Below, piece by piece: positions 44,870-57,263 of a DNA stretch of 64,000 nucleotides. This DNA is from Bos javanicus (lineage: Eukaryota; Chordata; Mammalia; Artiodactyla; Bovidae): NCBI RefSeq assembly GCF_032452875.1, contig NC_083897.1, forward strand, positions 12,444,854-12,508,853, written 5' to 3'. Position 1 is the first letter of the stretch. Every line of letters begins with the position of its first letter. The notes beneath the pieces are model-generated. The model made no database searches and was not told the origin of the DNA. It saw only the letters and a list, made by a program, of their open reading frames with translations. The position numbers and the translations under genes were made by a program.

Positions 44870-46072
44870 TACAAAAAGAGGCATATCTAATAAGTGAATC
44901 TCATATGAATATGCTCATGTTGGAAGGGTTCAGAAAGTATTCTCAACAAGGGATTAAATCCTAAATAGCATCTAAATACTATAATGAGCAACACTAGGTT
45001 GATATAAGGAAGACTCTGTTTAATTCAGTTGTGAAGGAGAGAATGTTTATTTACAATTGCTAAACTACTTCTACTGGTCTTTGACAGATGACCAGCAATG
45101 AGAAAGGAATCTGAAGACTAAACATGAATAAATATCTTAATTTTCAAAAGCAATAAATTGTTGGATTCTAGGAGAAAAATTGATAGAAATACTTATTTCC
45201 AGAAAAATTCAAGAATGGGTTAATAAGCAGGTGACTTTGGGGGCATTTATGAAATCAGCCAATATGTATTCTCTAAAATTCATGTTTGTTTCTTTTTTTC
45301 ATAGTGTTACTTGGCTGGCAGATTTGCTGAATGTTACAATTACAATTCACATCTATTTCAGAAAAGAATGTAATAACTCTGGCAACTGCACGGAATGATG
45401 CTGACTGGACTCAGTTAAGTAGATACTCATGAAGCTGGATGACCATTGGCAGAGTATGCATTCTGAAGAATAAATCAATGGCAACTTGGATGAACAGGTT
45501 CCTCTTACAGATCTTACTCACTCTCTCATTAACTTCGAGAATCTGAGAAAGCTCAAACATGAACATGTTTATAAATTAAAGTAAAAAGAGATAGTTAATG
45601 TAACAAAATCTTGATTCAAAGACATGTCAATAGACTGTAATGATAAATCAAATAATTTAAAAACAATAGTTCTGTACTTAGGAAGAAAAAGATCTTCCCA
45701 TAGAGGGGAACAATTTTAAAGGCTCTCCCCTCTATGACCTGGTCAAGTCAACCCAGAAAAAGGTATCTCTCATTTTCAAGATATATGGGGCTAAGTAGTT
45801 TTAAAACTATAACATATAAAGAATATTTGAAAGCCTGACAATATCTAGATGGCAAAAACAAAGAAATGGAAGCAGAAGTTGAGAAATGATGGAAGTTACC
45901 TATCTGAAGAGCTGTCATGTGAAACAAGATATAGACTTATTCTGTGTAGCTCCCAGAGCACAATTAGAAGCAATGAAAAGTTAAGAGGAGGTATGGTTCA
46001 ATTCAATGTAAGGAGGTCAATACAAAGGAGATTGCCTTGTATAATACTGAGTGCCTTTCTTGAAATGATAAA
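44870..46072. other. Unique DNA, nothing recognised
   Basis: No repeat or gene supported. The start of the frame opening at 45849 lies here and reads into the BovB that begins near 46075. Confidence 0.45.
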
Positions 46073-46074
46073 CC

Positions 46075-48272
46075 AGACTAAATGCTCTATACAGTCAGCA
46101 AAAACAAGACAGGGAGCTGACTGTGGCTCAGATCATGAACTCCTTATTGCCAAATTCAGACTTAAATTGAAGAAAGTACAGAAAACCACTAGATCATTCA
46201 GGTATGACCTAAATCAAATATCCTATTATTATACAGTGGAAATGAGAAATAGATTCAAGGAATTAGATTGGATAGACAGAGTGCCTGAAGAACTATGGAT
46301 GGAGACTCGTGACATTATACAGGAAGCAGGGATCAAGACCATGAACAAGAAAAAGAAATGCAAAAAGGCAAAATGGTTGTCTGAGGAGGCCTTATAAATA
46401 GCTGAGAAAAGAAGAGAAGCGAAAAGCAAAGGAGAAAAGGAAAGATATACCCATTTAAATGCAGAGTTCCAAAGAATAGCAAGGAGAGATAAGAAAGACT
46501 TCCTCAGCAATCAATGCAAAGAAATAGAGGGGAAAAATAGAATGGGAAAGACTAGAGATCTCTTCAATAAAATTAGAGATACCAAGGGAACATTTCATGC
46601 AAAGATGGGCACAATAAAGAACAGAAATGGTATGGACCTACCAGAAGCAGAAGATATTAAAGTGGTGGCAAGAATACACAGAAGAACTATACAAAAAGAT
46701 CTTCATGAACCAGATAACCACGATGGGGTGATCACTCTCCTAGAACCAGACATCCTGGAATGTGAAGTCAAGTAGTCCTTAGGAAGCATCGCTACGAACA
46801 AAGTTAATGGAGGTGATGGAATTTCAGCTGAGCTATTTCAACTCCTAAAAGATGATGCTGTGAAAGTGATGCACTCAATATGCCAGCAAATCTGGAAAAC
46901 TCAGTAGTGGCCAAAGGACTGGAAAAGGTTAGTTTTCATTCTAATCCTAAAAGAAGACAATGCTAAAGAATGTTCAAACAAATGCACAATTGCACTCATC
47001 TCACACAATAGCAAAGTAATGCTCAAAATTCTCCAAGCCAGGCTTCAACAGCATGTGAACCGTGAACTTCCAGATGTTCAAGCTGGATTTAGAAAAGGCA
47101 GAGGAACCAGATATCACAATGCCAACATCCGTTGGATGACTGAAAAAGCAAGAGAGTTCCAGAAAAAATCTACTTTTGCTTTACTGACTATGCCAAAGCC
47201 TTTAACTGTGTGGATCACAATAAACTGTGGAAAATTCTGAAAGAGATGGGAATACCAGACCATCTGACCTGCCTCCTGATAAATCTGTATGCAGGTCAAG
47301 AAGCAACAGTTGGAACTGGACATGGAACAACAGACTGGTTCCAAATTGGGAAAGGAGTATGTTAAGGCTGTTTATTGTCACCCTGCTTACTTAACTTATA
47401 TGCAGAGTACCTCATGAGAAAAGCTGGGCTGGATGAAGCACAAGCTGGAATCAAGATTGCCAGGAGAAATATAAATAACCTCAGATATGCAGATGATACC
47501 ACCCTTATGGCAGAAAGTAAAGAAGAACTAAAGAGCCTCTTGATGAAAGTGAAAGAGGAGAGTGAAAAAGCTGGCTTAAAACCCACCATTCAGAAAACTA
47601 AGATCATAGCATCTGGTCCCATTACTTCATGGCAAATAGATGGAGAAACAATGGAAACAATGAGAGACTTTTTCTTTGGTGGGGAGATGCTCCAAAATCA
47701 CTGCATATGGTGGCTGCAGCCATGAATTTAAAAGATGCTTTCTCCTTGGAAGAAAAGCTATGACCAATCTAGACAGCATATTAAAAAGCAGAGACATTAC
47801 TTCACCAACAAATTTCTATCTAGTCAAGGCTATGGTTTTTCCAGTAGTCATGTATGGATGTGAGAGTTGGACTATAAAGAAAGTTGAGCACCAAAGAATT
47901 GATGTTTTTGAACTGTGGTTTTGGAGAAGACTCTTGAGAGTCCCTTGGACAGAAAGAAGATCAAACCAGTCCATCCTAAAGGAAATCAGTGCTGAATGTT
48001 CACGGGAAGGACTGATACTGAAGCTGAAGCTCCAATACTTTGGCCATCTGATGCAAAGAACCGACTCATTGGAAAAGACCCTGATGCTGGGAAAGACTGA
48101 AGGCGGGAGGAGAAAGGGATGACAGAGGATGAGATGGTTGGCTGGCATCACCAACACAATGGAGATGAGTTTGAGTAGGCTCCAGGAGTTGGTGATGGAC
48201 AGGGAGGGCTGGCGTGCTGCAGTCCATGGGGTATCAAAGGGTCAGACAGAGCTGAGCAATTGAACTGAGCTG
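46075..48272 (+). mobile_element. BovB LINE, about two thirds length, 5'-truncated in endonuclease
   Basis: Second-longest plus-strand reading of BovB in the window, from 'ctctatacagtcagcaaaaa' in the endonuclease to the 3' end ('aattgaactgagctgaaaat'). Moderately diverged. No clear TSD found. Confidence 0.93.
46090..48260 (+). pseudogene. BovB endonuclease-reverse transcriptase ORF, broken
   Basis: The C-terminal endonuclease motif GADCGSDHELL is intact near 46110-46145, including the Ser-Asp-His triad common to APE-type enzymes. It continues through FRYDLNQISYYYTVEMRN and is stopped by TAA at 46395-46397, where other copies read CAA. Further stops are TAG at 46773-46775 and TAG near 46905. 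Palm pieces follow: VQAGFRKGRGTR near 47078, a frameshifted motif A near 47195, and LRYADDTTLMAES at 47479-47516 with both catalytic aspartates. Then come CESWTIKKVEHQ and the C-terminal part to a stop at 48120-48122. All core residues are present but the frame is broken at least five times, so it is inactive. Confidence 0.9.
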
Positions 48273-48275
48273 AAA

Positions 48276-50513
48276 ATGCCTACCTTCTAAATATGTAATA
48301 GTGTAGATTTCTGTATTCAATGGAAACTAGAAGTCTAGACCAAATGACCTCTAAATTCCTTTGTATTCCAAGATTCTACAATTCTGTAATTTTACTTTTA
48401 GAAAATATTTTACCGCAAAATTTCTTTAAATTATAGATTATCTTGGGGGTTAGGCATTTGCTTACTGTGAAATGGCTAGCATTTGTTTCCAGTTGAGTAG
48501 TTAACAGCTATTTAAATCAAGCGCCTTTAGAATAGTGATGATAATTGGTAGCTGGTAAGCAAAATAGAATAAGAACTATAGATATTTGATATAAAGAATG
48601 TTAGAATTGGTAGAATGTATGATGAGTACTCATGTGGAAAATTGTTCACTTCTGGTTATTACAGAGAAGAAATACAGGCAGGAATAACCCTGCTTATTAT
48701 GAACCCTCTTCATTCAGAGGCTTAGCAATCATACCCAGATGACTTGTCCCACAAAAGGCCCATTCAGATGGTACCTATTTCCTTAAGGAACACACAGTCC
48801 AATGGAAGTGGTGGAGACAGACTTTAAGACAGTGTTCTGCTTCAGGATGGTATGCACTGCTTCCTTGGCTTGTAGCTTTAGGTCTGAGTAGACACAGCAC
48901 TTGGAATCATTCTATTGATGAGCTCCAGACAGGGCACTAAAATGATCACTTAACTCCATAATACCTGAGTATATGTTGTTTTGTTTTGTTTTACTTCTGA
49001 GACCCTGACAACTCACTACCAGCTAAATAACAATCCAGCCATAAAAGAAAGACATACCACAGGGAAGTTTTGATGGGAAGAGGATGAATATTTCACACTG
49101 CGGAAGAAGGTCAAAGCACTACACACCAGAGGCAATAGTGCTGCCTGAAGAATGAGGACATGGACCAGTGTTTAACTGATATCTCAGTATGTGACAGGTA
49201 CTCAACATACATACTGCAAACAAAGGATGAATGAGTGAATAAATGCATATGCAGAAAAGATAGAAGTCTGGGTGCCTCAAATGGGCTATCTACATATAAT
49301 GAAACTGCCATTCATCAATAACCAAACAGGTATTGACATGGTCAAAAAGATAAAAATTCTAAAATATTAATTTGAGTATTAACTGAAATCTATTATGAGT
49401 CATTTTCAGTATTTAACTCAGTTAAATTCAGTATTAACTGATCCTCCAAATCTAACCAGAAAAGCTTTCCCTGATTTTTTTTTACTTCCATTTTCTTCAG
49501 TTAGAATACTTTTCCAAAGCTTTCTCCACCTTCATGCAAGGTGACTTGCTTGTTGCACATCATGATCATTGCCTGACAGAAAATGTCAGAATAGCCTTAA
49601 ATCCACTTCACTTTCTATGTAGACTCCTGGTTTCCATAAAGTAACTTTTTGCCATCATGCATTTATGTGCTAAGGGTGATTATATCTAATTGTCTGTTGA
49701 GTGTAAACACATGGAATCATATAATTACAATGTACAGTTATGAAATTATGATGTGTAATTAAGTAAATATCACCAGAATGGTGTTATAAAGATCTTCAGA
49801 AAACTGTTGGGAAGAGGCATAATTTAGTCTCTGGCAGCTCTGAATACTCAGTTTCAAGATGCATATTTACCTGTATGTACACGTGTGTGGGCATGTACAC
49901 ACTCATGTGTGTATATGTGCTAATTTGGGGTGGGGATTGCAGAGGGCCATAAAGTTTGGTAGCAAAGCATCATAAAGGTTGGTATTATCCATCTAGATTG
50001 GATAAAAGAATAAGGGCAAACAGTAATGACTTTCTGAGGGGTTTTCCATCCTGATTTCAAAGTTACATTTTCTTAGAGCATTTTAAATATGTAGATGGCT
50101 AGCACAAAGCCCATCTTAATATATAAGAAGGATTGTTCCCCAGGCACATATATGGATGATTCAGAAAATAATTAAACAGTTTTCAAAATTAATTACTTAG
50201 TAATTGTGTTATATATGAGCATAAATATAGCCAAACTAATTTATAAAAAAACTATCACAATTATTTTTATAATCTTACCAAAGCTCAATACTTATTCTTT
50301 ATTCCATACACCCACATTCAGTCCTATAGTAATTTATCCCAGACTGTCATGGTAGGAACAGCAGCCAGATTGTGTTCTTTGCTTTCCTCAAGCCTTTAAG
50401 AAAGAAGTGGTACAAACCACAAAGTTCTGAATGCATCACTTCTGTAAGAGAAAAGATTTACAGTGTGATAACTGAAGATGTGGGTGGTCAATGGTTTCAA
50501 GGTAGGTCAAAGT
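48276..50513. other. Unique DNA, nothing recognised
   Basis: About 2.2 kb. 48335-48385 ('aaatgacctctaaattcctt') resembles a common mammal-wide repeat ending, family unresolved. No gene supported. Confidence 0.45.
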
Positions 50514-50523
50514 TTAAACATTA

Positions 50524-50735
50524 GGTGTGTTCTTTGTCACTCAGTCATGTCCAACTCTTTGCGACCCCTTGGACAGTAGCCCGACAGGCTCCGCTGTCCA
50601 TGGGGATTCTCTAGGCAAGAATACTGGAGTGGGTTGCCATGCCCTCGTCCATGGGATCTTCTCAACCCAGGGACTGAACCCAGGTCTCCCACATTGCAAG
50701 CAGATTCTTTACTCTCTGAGCCACCGGGGAAGCCC
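50524..50735 (-). mobile_element. Bov-tA SINE, 10-bp TSD
   Basis: Reverse complement, head ending 'gagccaccggggaagccc'. TSD TTAAACATTA at 50514-50523 and 50736-50745. Little diverged. Confidence 0.95.
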
Positions 50736-50765
50736 TTAAACATTATATCCAGTCTAAATGTCATG

Positions 50766-50991
50766 GTAAGGGCTTCCTGGGTGGCTCAGTGGTAAAGAAT
50801 CTTCCTGCAAAAGCAGAAGATGAAAGAGACTCAGGTTCAACCCCTGGGTCAGGAATATTCCCTGGAGAAGGAAATGGCAACCCACTCCAGTATTCCTGCC
50901 TGGAAAATTCTGTGGACAGAGGAGTCTGGTGGGCCACAGTCCATGGAATCACAAAAGAGTCGGACACTACTGAGCAACTGAGCATACATGC
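50766..50991 (+). mobile_element. Bov-tA SINE, 9-bp TSD
   Basis: Head 'gggcttcctgggtggctcag', 3' part ending 'actactgagcaactgagcat'. TSD AATGTCATG at 50757-50765 and 50992-51000. It lies ~30 bp from an oppositely oriented Bov-tA, heads facing each other. Confidence 0.95.
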
Positions 50992-51000
50992 AATGTCATG

Positions 51001-51360
51001 TTAGATGTTTATTAGGTGATTTCCAAACTTGTTAAGGAAATAACAGAGACTCGTACTTCTGGAAGTGAAGTTTCAGGAGAAAAGTCACTCTCCATTTGAT
51101 ATGGGATTATTGTCAAAGTCCATACAAAAATAAATAAATAAAAGACTAAAGTCCCATGTGCAAGAAATGAACAAATGATGTTAACTTTTGACGGCATTTC
51201 TACATGTGTCACATTGGTTTCCACTGTCTCATAAGTGGGAAGTTATAGTGGTTCACTTTTTCATTTCAATAAAATGTAACCTCTTCAGTGAATATGAGGT
51301 AACATGCAAAATTCCTTTCTATATGACTGAAACTGCATTAGGTATCATTTTGTCTGTTAT
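51001..51360. other. Unique DNA, nothing recognised
   Basis: Short spacer between SINEs. Confidence 0.45.
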
Positions 51361-51371
51361 CCCTCCATCAG

Positions 51372-51643
51372 CAGAGAAGGCAATGGCACCCCACTCCAGT
51401 ACTCTTGCCTGGAAAATCCCATGGACGGAGGAGCCTGGTGGGCTGCAGTCCATGGGGTCATGAAGAGTCGGACACGACTGAGCGACTTCACTTTCACTTT
51501 CATGCATTTGGAAAATGAAATGGCAACCCACTCCAGTGTTCTTGCCTGGAGAATCCTAGAGATGGGGGACCTTGGTGGGCTGCCATCTATGGGGTTGTAC
51601 AGAGTTGGACATGACTGAAGCGACGTAGCAGCAGCACCAGCAG
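51372..51643 (+). mobile_element. Bov-A2 SINE, 11-bp TSD
   Basis: Two Bov-A monomers (51372 and near 51512) plus a CAG-rich tail. Perfect TSD CCCTCCATCAG at 51361-51371 and 51644-51654. Confidence 0.95.
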
Positions 51644-51904
51644 CCCTCCATCAGGATCTTCATCAGGTGTAAGGGACCTAATTTCATCTTCAGCAGTTTA
51701 TAGAAAATGTGCCAAACCAATGGTGAAGAGATGCCTAGTTAGCCCCTAGGTTTTCTGGGGGTTTGCTGAAGATAGCACCAAAGTGACTGATGGATACTTT
51801 GACACACTGGCCCACTTGGTGCTAATGTGCTTTACAGGGGCACATGTTTTACCCCACTTCTTTGGAGCAGCAGTAAATATTGTTATGATTTATATGCGTG
51901 TGTT

Positions 51905-52103
51905 CTAACTTGCTCACTTGTGTATGACTCTTTGTGACCATATGGACTGTAGCCCACCAGGCTCCTCTGTCCATGGAATTTCCCAGGCAAGAATACTGGA
52001 GTGTGTAGCCATTTCCTTCTCCAGGGGATCTTCTTGGCAGATCAAACCTGCATCTCCTGCATTGCAGGTGAATTCTTTACTACTGAGCCACATGGGAAGG
52101 AGC
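51905..52103 (-). mobile_element. Bov-tA SINE
   Basis: Reverse complement: 'gtagcccaccaggctcctct' through a head ending 'tactactgagccacatggga'. Some bases of the head-body linker are deleted. Confidence 0.9.
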
Positions 52104-52792
52104 CAAATGTCAGTATAGCTCTATAATTTGGTACATACTACATGTTAATATATAATCTAGTACCTAAGAAATGAATCTATGAAGTTTTCTACTGTTTATG
52201 AGTCACTCTGTATATTTTAAAGTTTCACAGACCATTCTTTCATATAGACTAGACTAGGCTTTATAGGCAGCCTACATACAAATCTGTCTGTACATCTAAA
52301 GTTTGCAAGTTGATTCAGTTTTCATGGAAAATTCACTTTATTTGCTCTCATATGCCAGTATGATATTTCCAACAATCATATTCACTTGGTGAGAGCCTTT
52401 TTTGGACATTTGTACACTGTAGGTAGATTAAGAGGTAACATGTCAGCTAGTGTACATACCCTTTCACCTGATTAACTTATCAATAGTTCTTTTCTCCTAA
52501 GGACCACAGAATCCTCAAGTAATAGCATGAAACTTAGATGGGTTTGATTTTCCTTAAATATTATTTATGGAGGAACTGTTCTGAGTCAGATACTATACTG
52601 GGTTTGTGGAGGAAAAAAACCCAAGATTAATCAACACGGCATTTGCTCAGAATGGAGCTCACAATTTAATGTGGAATGCTTACTTGCCTGAAAAACTGTT
52701 CTGATGGGCAGAGAAAGGAAGACTTGGGGAACCAGAAACACAGCTGGCAGGTTGTCAAATTCTTTCAATGAACCATGGGAGAAGGTTGTCCT
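52104..52792. other. Unique DNA, nothing recognised
   Basis: No repeat or gene recognised. Confidence 0.45.
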
Positions 52793-52801
52793 AAGGGTAC
52801 A

Positions 52802-53071
52802 GTGTTGCTAAGTCACTTCAGTCATGTCTGACTCTGTGTGACCCCACAGACAGCAGCCCACCAGGCTCCCCCATCCCTGGGATCCTCCAGGCAAGAACAC
52901 TGGAGTGGAAAAGTGCCATTTCCTTCTCCAATGCATGAAAGCGAAAAGTGAAAGTGAAGTCGCTCAATCGTGTCCGACTTAGCGACCCCATGGGCTGCAG
53001 CCTACCAGGTTCCTCCATCCATGGGATTTTCCAGGCAAGAGTACTGGAGTGGGTTGTCATTGCCTTCTCCA
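52802..53071 (-). mobile_element. Bov-A2 SINE, 9-bp TSD
   Basis: Two minus-strand Bov-A monomers joined by the 'gaaaagtgaaagtgaagtcg' linker. TSD AAGGGTACA at 52793-52801 and 53072-53080, perfect. Confidence 0.95.
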
Positions 53072-53080
53072 AAGGGTACA

Positions 53081-53490
53081 ATAGAGACCCCCTATTAGAC
53101 CCAACAGAGATGAGGCATCTGTTCCTGAGTTGAAGATACATTATTTTCAAAACACTTCAGCATGCTCTCCCCCAGATTTCCTAACAGATACAGATATATC
53201 TCATCCCTTAACCACTTTCATTGAAAAATATTTTGCTGAAGAAGAAAGAGAAAACAACTTCATTACACTGATAAGAAGTGAAGGTTCCTAGCCTAGAAGA
53301 AGACTTGACATGACCATTTGCGGTGCTGTAGTCACTTCTCTAATTGTTCATGTCTCATATAAATAGACACAGCAATTTGTTGATTTCATAGCTGGGCTAG
53401 ATCCAAGTTAATGTTCCTCTTGTCACTGCTCTGTTGATAAGATATTTTGCTCAACAAAGACTCAACAAAGAACTCAACAAGGAATCCTTT
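53081..53490. other. Unique DNA with a small CAACAAAG reiteration
   Basis: 'ctcaacaaaga' is repeated three times with changes at 53451-53483. Otherwise nothing recognised. Confidence 0.45.
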
Positions 53491-54068
53491 CAGTAACTTG
53501 AGAAAAGAGTGAGATTAATAAAAGAGTCAGAGACCCCAGACTCTGTCCTCCCACAAAGACCAACAGTTAGATAGTTATCCAAGAACAAAAATAGTTCTAG
53601 GAGAGCTCTTGAGTCCACATAAGGACTTTGAGCAACAGAGAACAACCAAAAATCTGAGAATAACCTCACAAAATGGATACAGGAAACAGTTCCATGTTGC
53701 CTGAATCATTCCATCTCCAAAACCAGCATTGATCAGCTCTAAGGGGGACTTCCTCAGCAAGATAGAGTTTCTCTCATCATAAAAGGAGAATGGGGTAAAA
53801 GACCAGCTTCCCCAGCCTCATAGGGCAGTATAAGAAGGACTTGCTTTGGTTCATTCCACCCAGAGATGACAAAGCTGAGATGTAAGAGACATTTAGCAAC
53901 AAGGAAGAAAAGCAGGGGCTATGATTGCTACACAGTGGGAGCAAACATGGTAACCAGTGACCTGCCCTGGAGACAATTTCACCTGCAGTTTTCGCCAGTA
54001 GTCCACACAGCCCCCACAGACCTCTGCAGATTTCACTAGGTTTGGCTCCACATGTTTTCATGTTTGCT

Positions 54069-55000
54069 GATACCAGGTGCTTGGGTCCCTCACTGCTCCC
54101 TACCTCTGCACCACCCCAACAGCCCAGGCATCTCAGGCTGTGTGACCTCAACACGTCAGCCTAGAACTCCACAGCTGACCCCCACCATCATGCACACACC
54201 TGGAGGTAGCTCCACCCCTGGGCATGTCCATGCTACAGGCCTGACACTGGTCACCGGCCTCTACTGCCATGTGTGCACTCCTGAAAAGACCTTACAGCTC
54301 CAAAAGTGGGTGTCCATAGCCAAGGTGCCCAGGCAGCTTGTGGGCCCAGATTTGGCCACATTCCCAGTCACTGGCCTGCATCACTGGCTCATCTTCAACT
54401 ACTCCCACGATGTCCCCCTGCACGCAGCAAGCCCAACCCCCATCACAGGCTTCCAGTGCTGTGTGAGCACCAGTAAGAATACCCCACAGCCATGGAGGGC
54501 ACTGAGGGCCAGGCCTCCCACAGCTAACTGTGGGTCTGGATCTGAACCTGTCTTCTGTCACTGACTTGCACCACTGAGCTCATCTGTTGCTAGCCCCTCC
54601 ATCTATGCCCCTGAACATTCCTGTTCTGACTCCCTATCACCAGCTTCCACTACCAATTGTGTGCCCATGAAGAGACCATGCAGTCACAGGAGAGCATGCA
54701 GACGGCCATATGTGGGCCCAAATCCAGCCCTATACCCTGTCTCCAGCCTACACCACTGGGTTCACCTACTGCTAGCCATTCCAATTGGGCACCTGTATTC
54801 CCTGAATCTGACTTCCAACACTGGTGTCTTCTACCATGTGCCCATAATGAGAATCAGAAAAACAACTGGTACTGCATGGTGAATATTCAAGCCTCTATAT
54901 CTGCCCGTATCTGCACTTGGCCCTGACCCTTGTTGCTTTCCCGAGATCCCACCACTACATCTGTGTTTGCAACTGTCACTGGCTCTATGCAGGCACCAGC
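54069..55000 (+). repeat. ~190-bp degenerate tandem units in L1 5' region
   Basis: A unit carrying 'tcaccggcctctactgccatgtg'-like text recurs at 54251, 54442, 54635 and 54818. A second landmark, GTGGGYCCAGAT or similar, recurs at 54340, 54530 and 54712. Spacings are 182-193 bp. Weaker traces extend to about 54069 and 55000. GC content is visibly higher than in the surrounding DNA. The array resembles promoter monomers of other L1 families. Confidence 0.75.
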
Positions 55001-55844
55001 AGCTGGCCCCCACCATCAAGCACAGGCACATCATTCAATTGCCTGCCTTAGGCCTTAGCAACTGGACCTGAAGTCACTGCTGAAGAACTATGCTGCTGTT
55101 TGAGTCTCTGTGAACCCTCTGTAGTGCTTGCCAAGGACCACACAGCTACAGATGGAGTGGAACACAGTGGCATAAACCAACAAGTATCCATGCTCCCTGG
55201 ACCTGGAGTCAAAATACACCATCTGTATTCAATGCCCTCCATCACTAGACACACAGTCAAGCATGTCCCCATTCATACATGAAGGTTTCTCCTTTCGAAA
55301 GTCACTTCATAATGTCTGGAAGAGCTGGTGGTTTCTTTAAAATGCTCAGTCACCTACATAAGGCTACAGAGATCATAAAGAACCAGGAAAATATGAATGC
55401 AGCAAAGGAATACAATAAACTTTTAGTTATTGACCCCAAATAAATGAAAATACAGAAACCTCTAGACAACGAATTCAAAATAATTGTTCTAGAGGTACTT
55501 AGAGAGATACAAAAGAATGCAGATGAACAATTTAATGATATCAGGAAAGTACTACAAGAACAAAATGAGAAGTTCCAAGAAGGTGCAGAAAACATTAACA
55601 AACTTATATGACTATAAAACAAAATATTATATAACAAATACATGAATAACTGTTATACAAACATCTTATAAGATATTTCACATAAGTCACAGGGTAACCT
55701 CAAAACAAACACCTATAGTAGAATATACAAAATAAAAAGCAGAGAATCAAAGGATATACCACAATGTAAAATCATCAGTTCATAAAGGAAGACAATATGA
55801 GATGAAGAAAGGATAAAAGGAATTACAAAACATTCACCAAAGAA

Positions 55845-56166
55845 TTATTATTATTAATAATAATTATATATAATATTATATATAATATAATATTATATTT
55901 GGAGAAGGCAATGGCATCCCACTCCAGTACTCTTGCCTGGAAAATCCCATGGATGAAGGAGCCTGGTAGGCTGCAGTCCATGGGGTCGCTAAGAGTCAGA
56001 CATGACTGAGCAACTTCACTTTCACTTTTCCTTTCATGCACTGGAGAAGGAAATGGCAACCCACTCCAGTGTTCTTACCTGGAGAATCCCAGGGACTTAA
56101 CAATAATTATTATTAGTAATAATATTTATTACTAGTAACAACAATTATATTATTATTATTATTATT
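55845..56166. repeat. ATT/AT-rich microsatellite split by Bov-A2
   Basis: ATT, AAT and ATATA-type units at 55845-55900 and 56097-56166 flank a truncated SINE. Confidence 0.85.
55901..56096 (+). mobile_element. Bov-A2 SINE truncated at its 3' side
   Basis: First monomer complete, the second stops at 'ggagaatcccagggac' after ~60 bases, so the rest of monomer two and the CAG tail are absent. It is embedded in an ATT microsatellite, so the 3' part was probably lost by later rearrangement of the repeat. Confidence 0.9.
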
Positions 56167-56486
56167 AAAGATGGCAATAGTAAGTCCTTGCCTATCAATA
56201 ATTACCTTAAATTTATCGGATAAGTTATCTGATCAAAACTCACTGAGTATCTGAATGGATAAAAAAACAAAACCTAACTACCTTATACTTTATAAGCTGC
56301 TGTCTATAGGAAACAGCAAGGACACAGAGAAAAGATGTTGTAAACAAATGAAAACCAAAACAGAGCAGAGGTACCCACACTTACACCAGGCACAATAGAC
56401 ATTAAATCAAAAATGCTAACAAGAAACAAAGGAGGTCATTATAGAGTTGACTGTCAAACAATCTGGGAGTTAGACTATACAAAACT

Positions 56487-56636
56487 TACTGTCCTCCCTC
56501 TATATCCATGGTTCTTCTACACCCAGGGATTCAACCAACTGCAGATTGTATAGTATCCAGTATTTACTACTGAAAAATATCCACATGTAAATGGAAGAAT
56601 TCAATTAAAACCTACATTACTCAAGGATCATCTGTA
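56487..56636. mobile_element. Tigger-like DNA transposon remnant in old L1
   Basis: Starts 'tactgtcctccctctatatcc'-like at 56487 and ends 'ctcaaggatcatctgta' at 56636, resembling the two terminal repeats of a short Tigger-type element. The internal phrase 'gattcaaccaactgcagatt' is typical. The L1 resumes directly with 'taatgacaaaaggatcaatt', consistent with a TA target. Confidence 0.6.
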
Positions 56637-57263
56637 TAATGACAAAAGGATCAATTCCTCAAGAGGATATAACAATTTTATTATATGCACCCAGCACTGG
56701 AGCACATAAATGTAGTAAGCAAATATTAACATGTCTGAAGTGAGAAACAGACAATATGATACTAGTACTGGACTTCAATAGCCCACTTATAAAAATGGAT
56801 AGATTATCAAGAAGGAAAATCAGGAAACATTAGATTTAAATTATACTTTACACCAAATAAACCTAACAGATATATATGGCACATTCCACCCAAGAGCCTT
56901 ATAATATACATTATTCTTAGGTTTATATTGGACATTCTCCAGGATGGATCAATACATAGGTCATGAAACAAATGTCTGAAAATTTTAAAACATTTAAATC
57001 ATACCATATAACTTTTCCAAACACAAGGGTATGAAACTAGAAATCACTAACATAAGGAATACTGAATAATCCAAAGACATTTTGAAATTAAAAAACAGTC
57101 CTGAAACAAACGTGTCAAATATGCAATCAAAAGGAAAAGCAAAAATTATCTTGAAGCAAAAATGGAAATATAACATAACAAAATTTATTGGATGCAGCAA
57201 AACAGTATACAGAGGAAGGATCATAGCAATAAAATGCCTATATTAAGAAAAAAGAAAGATAGT

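Noticed and set aside
54052..54564. 170-codon plus-strand frame, rich in Pro, His and Thr
   Set aside because: It spans the GC-rich ~190-bp tandem units of an old L1 5' region; the translation is repetitive and has no recognised domain.
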